Position numbers and translations under genes: made by a program. The notes below the pieces were generated by a model. It worked only from the letters and a program-made list of their open reading frames with translations, searched no databases and was not told the origin of the DNA. From assembly GCA_964512635.1 (NCBI GenBank), contig CAZEJB010000001.1:203175-267174 (forward strand): a DNA stretch of 64,000 nucleotides. Direction: 5' to 3'. This stretch comes from JADZFO01 sp964512635 (GTDB lineage: Bacteria; 4484-113; JAFGCY01). Positions 57,408 through 64,000 of this stretch are shown one piece after another. The number at the start of each line of letters is the position of its first letter. The stretch's first letter is position 1.

Positions 57408-59897
57408 TTGGCGAATAAATCAGGCAATTTCGACTTTGAGGAGAACATCCTTCCTCGACCAATAGTAAGCGAGATGGAGGAAAGCTTCCTCGATTACGCG
57501 ATGAGCGTAATCATCAGCCGCGCCATCCCGGATGCCCGCGACGGACTGAAGCCGATCCACCGACGCATCCTCTGGGCCATGTTCGACCGCGGCTGGACCT
57601 TCGACAAGACCACCGTAAAGAGCGCAAAGATCGTCGGCGACGTGATGGGTAATTACCACCCGCATGGTGACGCGGCGATTTACGACGCGATGGTGCGCAT
57701 GGGCCAGGAGTGGAGCCTGCGTTACCCCCTGATCCACCCCCAGGGTAACTTTGGATCGGTCGACGGCGATCCGCCCGGTGCGGCGCGCTATACCGAGGCC
57801 AAGCTGAATGCGCTGTCGGAATACCTGCTGGCCGACCTGAAGAAGGAAACCGTCGACTGGCAGCCGAACTATGACGGTACGGCCGACGAGCCCCTGGTTT
57901 TGCCCGCCGGCCTGCCAAATCTGCTGATGAACGGCTCGGAAGGCATCGCGGTGGGCATGGCCACCCGCATCCCGCCGCATAACCTGCGGGAGCTGGGCGA
58001 AGCGATCATGCTGCTGATCAAGGAGCCCGACACCAGCATCGAAGATCTGGTGCAGCTTGTTCCGGCGCCGGACTTCCCGACCGGCGGCATCCTGCTGGGC
58101 AACAGCGGCGCGATCGAGGCCTACAAGCACGGCCGCGGCAGCGTGACCCTGCGGGGGCGGGCGGAGATTGATCTTGACGATCGCGGCCGCGCGCGGATCC
58201 TGATTACCGAGATCCCCTACCAGGTCAACAAGAACACACTGATCGAGCGGATCGCCATTCTTGGCAATGCCAAGAAGATTGAGCATATCCGTGAAGTGCG
58301 CGACGAGAGCGACAAGACCGGCCTGCGCATCATCGTGGAGCTGGGCCCCCAGGCCCAGCCGCAGGTGATCCTGAACAACCTGTACAAGCAGACCCAGCTG
58401 CAGATCAACTACAGCCTGAATATGCTGGCGCTGCGTGAAGGCACGCCGCGTCTGATGAACCTCAAGGAGCTGATGCTGGTCTTCATCGGCCACCGCCGCG
58501 AGGTGGTGCGCCGGCGCAGCGAGTTCGACAAGCGTAAGGCTGAGGAGCGCGCGCATATCCTGGAAGGCCTGCTGATTGCGCAGGCCAACATCGACGAGGT
58601 CGTGAAGATCATCCGCGCCAGCCGCGACAGCGGCGCCGCGAAGAAGAGCCTGGTCGAGCGCTTCCTGCTCAGCGAAGTCCAGGCCCAGGCGATCCTGGAT
58701 ATGCGCCTGAGCCAGTTGACCAGCCTCGAGGTCAGCAAGATCGAAGACGAGCTGAAGAAGCTGCGCGACCTGATCGCAGAGCTGACCGCCATTCTTGCCG
58801 ATCCGGCCAAGCTGGACGCCGTGATCGTCAAGGAGCTCAAGGGCGCGATCGACAAGTATGGCGACGAGCGCAAGACCCTGATCGCGCAGTTCGCCGACGA
58901 CGGCAGCTTCAACGAAGACGAACTGATCCGCAAGGAAGACGTGGTGGTCACCTTGACCCGCGCCGGCTATCTCAAGCGCACCCCGGCCAGCGTGTATGAA
59001 GCGCAGGGCCGCGGCGGGCGTGGCAAGATCGGCCAGAAGACCTCCGCCGAGGACGTCGTGCGCAACGTGATCCACACCAACACACACGACACCCTGCTGC
59101 TCTTTACCTCGCGGGGCGCCGTGTATGGCGTGCGGGTCTATAAGATCCCGCAGTATGACCGCGCGGCCAAGGGCCTGCCGGTGGTGAACATCATCAACCT
59201 GCAGCCTGGCGAGACCGTCAGCGCGCTGATCCCGCTGGAGGACTTCAGCCACCCGAACCTGTTCTTCTGCACCGCGCTCGGCACCGTCAAGCGCTGCGCC
59301 CTGAAGGAGTTCAGCCAGCTGCGGGTCACCGGCAAGCGTGCGCTGACCCTGGACGAAGGCGACAACCTGGCCTTTGTGGTGCCAACGACCGGCAAGGACC
59401 AGGTGCTGATCATCACCCGCGAAGGCATGGCGGTTAAGTTCGACGAAGAGCAGGTGCGCGTGATGGGCACCAGCGCCGCCGGCGTGCGCGGCGTCAAGCT
59501 GCAGAGCGCCACCGACCGCGTGGTCGGTCTGGATGTGGCCGGGGATGACGAGGACCTGCTGGTTGTCGGCGACAAGGGCCTTGGCAAGCGCTCGAAGGTC
59601 GAGCTCTTCCGCAAGACTGCCCGCGGTGCCAAGGGCGTCATCGCCATGAAGGTCGCCGAGCGCACCGGCAACGTGATCGGCGCGGTCAAGGTGACCGACA
59701 GCGACGAGCTGCTGATCCTGACCAGCGAGGGCATGATCATCCGCATGGAGGTGGCCAAGATCAGTCAGCAGGGACGCGCAACCCAGGGCGTCAAGCTGAT
59801 TAACCTGAAGCCCAATGACGCGGTGGCCAGCGTGGAAGTGATCCAGATGGCCGAGAGCGATGAACCCGAGCAGCCGCTCTTCGACGGCGAAGAGTAA
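57408..59897 (+). CDS. gyrA: DNA gyrase subunit A
   Basis: 829 aa. Breaks and rejoins DNA with GyrB to supercoil it. N-terminal winged-helix/tower: LDYAMSVIISRAIPDARDGLKPIHRRILWAM; the active tyrosine is in GAARYTEAKL; quinolone region is YHPHGDAAIYDAMVRM, with Ala where E. coli has Ser83 and Asp conserved at 87. The C-terminal propeller carries a GyrA-box-like QGRGGRGKIG, supporting a true gyrase rather than topoisomerase IV. The start is TTG 57408 with AAGGA 8 bases upstream. No gyrB nearby. Confidence 0.95.
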   Translation: MANKSGNFDFEENILPRPIVSEMEESFLDYAMSVIISRAIPDARDGLKPIHRRILWAMFDRGWTFDKTTVKSAKIVGDVMGNYHPHGDAAIYDAMVRMGQEWSLRYPLIHPQGNFGSVDGDPPGAARYTEAKLNALSEYLLADLKKETVDWQPNYDGTADEPLVLPAGLPNLLMNGSEGIAVGMATRIPPHNLRELGEAIMLLIKEPDTSIEDLVQLVPAPDFPTGGILLGNSGAIEAYKHGRGSVTLRGRAEIDLDDRGRARILITEIPYQVNKNTLIERIAILGNAKKIEHIREVRDESDKTGLRIIVELGPQAQPQVILNNLYKQTQLQINYSLNMLALREGTPRLMNLKELMLVFIGHRREVVRRRSEFDKRKAEERAHILEGLLIAQANIDEVVKIIRASRDSGAAKKSLVERFLLSEVQAQAILDMRLSQLTSLEVSKIEDELKKLRDLIAELTAILADPAKLDAVIVKELKGAIDKYGDERKTLIAQFADDGSFNEDELIRKEDVVVTLTRAGYLKRTPASVYEAQGRGGRGKIGQKTSAEDVVRNVIHTNTHDTLLLFTSRGAVYGVRVYKIPQYDRAAKGLPVVNIINLQPGETVSALIPLEDFSHPNLFFCTALGTVKRCALKEFSQLRVTGKRALTLDEGDNLAFVVPTTGKDQVLIITREGMAVKFDEEQVRVMGTSAAGVRGVKLQSATDRVVGLDVAGDDEDLLVVGDKGLGKRSKVELFRKTARGAKGVIAMKVAERTGNVIGAVKVTDSDELLILTSEGMIIRMEVAKISQQGRATQGVKLINLKPNDAVASVEVIQMAESDEPEQPLFDGEE

Positions 59898-59927
59898 GTT
59901 CCCCTGAGAATCTGCTATAAGCGGAGC

Positions 59928-61295
59928 GTGATTGGCACCAGTCGAAGCATGCTCCGCTTTCTGTTTGCGAGCCTGTCCCTGGCAGTCTCGCTGGTCCTGG
60001 CGGCCTGCGGTTTCACCCGCGACCCTGGTAACCCAGCGGCGGACGCGCGCCTGCGCGAAGTGCTGGCGGCGCATCAGGTCACCCCGTTGGCTCCGCCGGC
60101 GTACCAGCCTCCGGAAAGAGTAGAGCTGGGACGCATGCTGTTTTTCGACAAGATCCTGAGCGGCAACAAGGACACATCCTGCGCAACCTGCCACAGCCCT
60201 GAGTTCCACAGTACTGACGGGCTGTCGACCTCCATCGGCACCGGCGGACACGGCAGCGGGCCGCAGCGCGTGCCAGGAGAGGGTCGGCCGGTCAGCAGCC
60301 GCAACTCGCCTGACCTCTTCAACCGTGGCGACCCGCGCTTTACAGAGCTGTTCTGGGACGGACGGATCAACAACAATTTTCTCAGTCCGATCGGCTCATC
60401 GTTCAAACTTGATCCTCCTTCTTCGCATGTCCTCGTGCAGCAGGCACTGTTCCCTGTTTTGATGGCCGAAGAGCAGAAAGGCGAGTCTGGCGACATTGCC
60501 GTGGACGGCACTCCCAATGAATTCGCCGAGCTCGGGATTCGCGACCCTTTCACTACCTGGAACCTGCAACTGGCCCGCCTGATGGCCATTGATGAGTACC
60601 GAACGCTGTTTGCGGCGGCCTATCCGGATGCAGAGGGCGAATACAACATCAGCCACCTGGCGCATGCCGTGGCCGCCTTTGAGAGCGTCAACTTTGTCTC
60701 AAGCGACAGTGCGCTTGATCGGTTTCTGGCCGGCGATGACTCTGCGCTCAGCTTCGAAGCCAAGCGCGGAGCGGAAGTGTTCTACGGTGAGGCGGGCTGT
60801 GTACGGTGTCACAGCGGCAATCTGTTTACCGACTTCTCCTATCATGCAATTGCCGCCCCACAGGTTGGTCCAGGGCGTGGGCCCGGCAGCGAGGATACTG
60901 GTCGCGGCAATATTGCCAATACAGATGAGCTCGATTTTGCCTTTCGCACTCCACCGCTGCGCAACTGTGAACTTACGGGACCATACATGCACGATGGCTG
61001 CTATGCCACCCTGCGCGAAGCAGTTGTGCACCATCTGAGCCCGCTCGAGAAGCTGTATGACTATTCCGGGGCAGGCCTCAGTCCGCATCTCAATGGACAG
61101 ATTCTGAGCGACTCAGCAGCGCTGAACAAGATCGAGCAACGGCTCGACCCGTTGCTGCTCAACCCGCCACAGCTGGATGAGGACGACATCAACGCGCTGC
61201 TGGCATTTCTGTATGCGCTGACAGGCGAGGGCGCACGCAACCTTAAACACTTGACGCCAGTCGCAGTTCCCAGTGGTCTGCGAGTGGAGGACTAA
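59928..61295 (+). CDS. Di-haem cytochrome c peroxidase/MauG-family lipoprotein
   Basis: 455 aa from GTG 59928 (ATG 59949 also possible). A signal ends in lipobox LVLAAC. Two haem c sites, CATCH (about 86-90) and CVRCH (about 292-296), with LGRMLFFDKILSGNKDTSCATCHSPEF, FWDGRINNNFLSPIG and FRTPPLRNCELTGPYMHDG typical of CCP/MauG proteins. Periplasmic or surface peroxide reduction, or oxidation of an unknown substrate, is inferred. The next gene starts 5 bases after its stop. Confidence 0.9.
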   Translation: MIGTSRSMLRFLFASLSLAVSLVLAACGFTRDPGNPAADARLREVLAAHQVTPLAPPAYQPPERVELGRMLFFDKILSGNKDTSCATCHSPEFHSTDGLSTSIGTGGHGSGPQRVPGEGRPVSSRNSPDLFNRGDPRFTELFWDGRINNNFLSPIGSSFKLDPPSSHVLVQQALFPVLMAEEQKGESGDIAVDGTPNEFAELGIRDPFTTWNLQLARLMAIDEYRTLFAAAYPDAEGEYNISHLAHAVAAFESVNFVSSDSALDRFLAGDDSALSFEAKRGAEVFYGEAGCVRCHSGNLFTDFSYHAIAAPQVGPGRGPGSEDTGRGNIANTDELDFAFRTPPLRNCELTGPYMHDGCYATLREAVVHHLSPLEKLYDYSGAGLSPHLNGQILSDSAALNKIEQRLDPLLLNPPQLDEDDINALLAFLYALTGEGARNLKHLTPVAVPSGLRVED

Positions 61296-61300
61296 AGACG

Positions 61301-62200
61301 ATGCTTGAACTGGACTTTCTGCAGGTCGATGTCTTCACCGACACGGCCCTTGGCGGCAACCCGCTGGCGATCTTTCCGCAGCCCGGCGATCTGGATTCGC
61401 TGAGCATGCAGGCGCTGGCGCGGGAGACCAACCTCAGCGAGACGACCTTTATCTGCGGGCGGGATGCCGCCGAGCAGACTTACGACGTGCGGATTTTCAC
61501 CCCGGGGCAGGAGATGCTCTTTGCCGGCCATCCGACGGTCGGCACAGCCTGGTACATCTTCGAGCACTGGGCGCGCGAGGCCGGGCAGATTCACCTGCGC
61601 GTGCCGGCAGGCCTGCTGCCGGTCTGGATCGAGCGCGACGGGCTGCAGCCGCCGCTGGTCTTTTTCGCGCCGCCTCCGGTTGAGCTGCGTCAGGAGATTG
61701 CCGACCCGCTATTGTTGTCCAGCCTCTGTGGGCTGGCGGTGGAAGACCTGGCGCTGGATATCGCCCCGGCCCAGATTGTGGTTACCGGCCCGCGCTATCT
61801 GCTGATCCCGGTGCGCGACCGCGCCGCGCTGGAGCGCGGCTCCTATGACCAGACCCTGCTGCGCAACTTTGACGCGGAATATGGGGCGAACCAGCTGACC
61901 CTGTACTGCTTTGACCCATACCACGAAGGCAGCCTGATCAGCACGCGGATGTTCGCGCCCTTCCATGGCGTGCCGGAGGACCCGGCGACGGGCTCCAGCG
62001 CAGTCTGCCTGGCGCATTACCTGCGCGCGCATGGGGTGATCGACAACACCGCTGACGGCTGGTTTGGCATCGACCAGGGCTACAGCCTGCAGCGCCCCTC
62101 GCTGATCCGCGCGCGCGCCAACATGGACAGCGCGGGCCAGGTAGAAGTACGCATCGGCGGCCAGGTCGTGCCTGTGTCTGAGGGCAAGTTCAGGATCTAA
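61301..62200 (+). CDS. PhzF-family isomerase-like protein
   Basis: 299 aa. Diaminopimelate-epimerase-like double hot-dog fold: LDFLQVDVFTDTALGGNPLAIF, ETNLSETTFI (with the catalytic Glu of PhzF type), FTPGQEMLFAGHPTVGTAW, and PEDPATGSSAVCLAHYL. PhzF itself isomerises DHHA in phenazine synthesis, but most homologues have unknown substrates, and no other phz genes are here. GGAGG lies 10 bases before the ATG. Confidence 0.92.
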   Translation: MLELDFLQVDVFTDTALGGNPLAIFPQPGDLDSLSMQALARETNLSETTFICGRDAAEQTYDVRIFTPGQEMLFAGHPTVGTAWYIFEHWAREAGQIHLRVPAGLLPVWIERDGLQPPLVFFAPPPVELRQEIADPLLLSSLCGLAVEDLALDIAPAQIVVTGPRYLLIPVRDRAALERGSYDQTLLRNFDAEYGANQLTLYCFDPYHEGSLISTRMFAPFHGVPEDPATGSSAVCLAHYLRAHGVIDNTADGWFGIDQGYSLQRPSLIRARANMDSAGQVEVRIGGQVVPVSEGKFRI

Positions 62201-62587
62201 AACCCGATCCACAACAGAGTTAACCGAGTAAGCAGAGGTTCACCGAGAAGACGATGGGAAGAACTGGAGCGCGGGCATCCTGCCGGCATTCTACTTCCCA
62301 GTAGCAGTTCGGCCCTGTCCGCGCGTCTGCCTCTCTTCTTCGTGCCTTCGTGGTTCTAAGAGTTCTTAACCACCACGGCTCAAAGACACGAAGAAACCCC
62401 AAATCCAAATGCACTGTAAGCCAATTCAGATCAGCATCAGGATTCAAACTCACGCTCCGGGCCGGAGCCGAAGCGTCACGGAGCTGCCACTGTCCGCCGG
62501 TTTCAAACCGGCTATGCCGGCCTCATAACTTTCGCCTTTGAGGCCGAGGCACCTGACACACTCCGGCGACATGGCCTCTACGGACCA
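62201..62587. repeat. Gene-free stretch of mixed repeats
   Basis: Includes GGAGCGCGGGCATCCTGCCGGCATT (62258-62282; 20 bases or more identical to the inverse of the window's right end), CTTCGTGCCTTCGTGGTTCT with the inverse CACGAAG near 62390, and GCCGGTTTCAAACCGGC (about 62500), a variant of the CACCGGTTTGCAACCGGTG palindrome. No gene seen. Confidence 0.6.
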
Positions 62588-62983
62588 CTACTCGTCTTCA
62601 ACAACCAGCCCGACCGATTCGGCGGCGAACTCGTAGAGACCCAGATCGTCAAAGTAGAAGATGAAGTGGTGCAGCTCGAACTGGCCCTGGGCCTCGGGCC
62701 AGGTGTCAGCAGCCAGCTCTGTGATCCAGTCTGAGTCCATGACCTCATAGATCACCCCGGCGCTGTCAGCTTCCCCCTGCTGGTCCTCGCGTGTCAGCAC
62801 CTCGCCGCGGCTGCGCGTGGCCCGGCAGCCGTTGAAGGCCAGCGTCTCACTGAACAGCTCGGTGTCGTCCTTCAGGTAGGAGAATGACAGCAGCACGGCT
62901 CCGGCATCATTCTGCCGCAGGGTCCAGTTGCAGTTAAGCGGCCAGGTGGCGGCAGGAGTGGCGTGGATGGGGAGAGTTTTCAC
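62588..62983 (-). CDS. Hypothetical protein
   Basis: 131 aa, no signal. Not recognised. Beta-rich start (WPLNCNWTLRQNDAGAVLLSFSYL), acidic overall, ending in FELHHFIFYFDDLGLYEFAAESVGL. The aromatic cluster near the C-terminus is notable. Upstream ribosome site is unclear. Confidence 0.65.
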   Translation of the reverse strand: MKTLPIHATPAATWPLNCNWTLRQNDAGAVLLSFSYLKDDTELFSETLAFNGCRATRSRGEVLTREDQQGEADSAGVIYEVMDSDWITELAADTWPEAQGQFELHHFIFYFDDLGLYEFAAESVGLVVEDE

Positions 62984-63074
62984 GAGACCACTCTAGCGTG
63001 GTCAGGTGAAAGTCCTTTGAATTGCGCTACCTGGATGGGAAATGAGCGCGCTGGCCTGCCCCAGCCCACAAAAA

Positions 63075-63917
63075 CTACTTCTGCCCCAAGGCCATGCGCA
63101 TCACCCGGTCGAACATGCGGTCGCTGCACCACTTGCGCAGCAGCAGCAGCGGCGCGGCATACATCCCCGCGGCATAGCGTGTCTTCGGCCGCCGGGCCTT
63201 GAGCGCCGCGCTGACCGTGCGCGCGATTACCTCCGGGGGCGAGGCCGCTCCGGGCTTTGATGTGCGGCTGAGCAGGGCCGCGTGGCTTTTCGCCAGGCTG
63301 GCGTAGGGACCGCCGCCCGAGACCTTCAGCAGGTTCTCCCCGGCGATCGCGCCCCACTCGGTCTGGATCGAGCCGGGCTGGACCACGATGACGTGGATCC
63401 CCAGCGGCTCCAGCTCCAGCCGCAGGCAGTCGGACAGGCCCTCGACAGCGAACTTGGTGGCGTGGTACCAGGCGCCCAGCGGCTCATAGATCTTGCCGCC
63501 CATCGAAGAGATATTGACGATGCGGCCGCTGCGCTGGGCCCGCATGTGCGGGATCGCCAGCTGGCTCAGGCGCGCGAGGCCAAAGACATTGACCTCAAAC
63601 TGATAGCGCGCCTCGGACAGCGGCACCTCCTCCAGCGAGCCATAGGAGCCATAGCCGGCGTTATTGACCAACACATCGATCCGCCCGCACTCGGCCAGGA
63701 TGCGCTGCATCCCGGCCTGCATCGAGGCCTCGTCGCTCACATCCATCGCCAGGCTGCGCGCACCGGCCGCCGCCAGACCGGCCATGCGCTCCACCCGCCG
63801 GGCCGCGGCATATACGGTGTAGCCGTCAGCGATGAGCTGCCGGGCAATCGCTTCGCCCATGCCGGCGGAGGCCCCGGTTACGAGAGCGACGGGTTGAGCA
63901 GAAGCATCTGCAGTCAT
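63075..63917 (-). CDS. Short-chain dehydrogenase/reductase
   Basis: 280 aa, classical SDR. NAD(P) motif VALVTGASAGMGEAIARQL, YAAARRVERM (Arg pair favouring NADPH), VLVNNAGYGSYGSLEEV, the catalytic Ser in IVNISSMGG and Tyr/Lys in YHATKFAVEGLSD. The extended C-terminus (about 30 residues with YAAGMYAAPLLLLRKW) is common in this subgroup (17-beta-HSD-like). Substrate unknown. Confidence 0.93.
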   Translation of the reverse strand: MTADASAQPVALVTGASAGMGEAIARQLIADGYTVYAAARRVERMAGLAAAGARSLAMDVSDEASMQAGMQRILAECGRIDVLVNNAGYGSYGSLEEVPLSEARYQFEVNVFGLARLSQLAIPHMRAQRSGRIVNISSMGGKIYEPLGAWYHATKFAVEGLSDCLRLELEPLGIHVIVVQPGSIQTEWGAIAGENLLKVSGGGPYASLAKSHAALLSRTSKPGAASPPEVIARTVSAALKARRPKTRYAAGMYAAPLLLLRKWCSDRMFDRVMRMALGQK

Positions 63918-63973
63918 AGGAGTATCGTAACGGCTGGCCGACTGGACACCACAGTTAGTGCCACTGAAAAGAC

Positions 63974-64000
63974 CGAATGCCGGCAGGATGCCCGCGCTCC
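63974..64000. repeat. Dispersed repeat at right edge
   Basis: The last 27 bases, read on the minus strand, are GGAGCGCGGGCATCCTGCCG followed by GCATTCGG, the same as 62258-62280. It continues past the window. Confidence 0.75.

Noticed and set aside
57420..60251. 943-codon open frame on the minus strand opposite gyrA
   Set aside because: It is the shadow of gyrA caused by high GC codon bias; the plus frame gives a perfect GyrA.

Overview
The window is a GC-rich bacterial chromosome segment, probably from a metagenome-derived scaffold: it contains a 100-base N gap whose two flanks share the same 55 bases. The organism looks like a flagellated bacterium with many exported lipoproteins. FlgD (partial), FliK, a MotE/YlxF-like protein, FlhB and a very large flagellin are all present, and about a dozen genes carry lipoboxes. 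The phylum cannot be fixed from the sequence. GuaB3, a GFTLVELL-type pseudopilin, a DUF2156/MprF-like protein and the tryptophan dioxygenase/kynureninase pair each occur in several phyla. No rRNA, tRNA or CRISPR was found.

Layout. 0-3.4 kb holds the end of a flagellar operon (motE-like, fliK, flgD, minus strand). 3.4-8 kb has purM among small lipoproteins, then a class I/II aminotransferase. 8.2-15.7 kb is dominated by six divergent paralogues of an unrecognised two-helix membrane family, one of them frameshifted, around a lipoprotein gene and guaB3. 15.7-24.6 kb has a PKD lipoprotein, xerC, a SRPBCC/ankyrin/ArsR/VOC operon, an ABC-2-like permease split by an in-frame TAG, and tryptophan 2,3-dioxygenase. 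24.6-27.2 kb is a repeat-rich, gene-poor stretch with two small membrane ORFs. 27.2-37.4 kb carries kynureninase, Ig-like and lipoprotein genes, pyrF, tsaB-tsaE, flhB, an MprF-like protein and a lower-GC pair of secreted proteins. 37.5-46.8 kb has flagellin, a pseudopilin, rimI, a thioredoxin-like protein and mnmG.

46.8-52.3 kb is a compact cluster: a strong promoter and a 27-codon leader ORF, then a methyltransferase, an ABC ATPase and five tandem GNAT-fold proteins in which canonical and P-loop-less members are mixed. 52.8-54.5 kb is a low-GC reverse transcriptase gene preceded by a near-consensus promoter and about 250 bases of strongly structured, largely stop-free sequence. This resembles DRT2-type antiphage systems (RT plus template ncRNA) and is the best candidate for an unusual system. 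The right end has DUF5655, a beta-propeller protein crossing the N gap, a chagasin-like inhibitor, gyrA, a di-haem peroxidase, a PhzF protein and an SDR.

Short palindromic repeats are scattered between genes. Blocks of them also lie in frame inside xerC and mnmG, lengthening those proteins without removing visible catalytic motifs.
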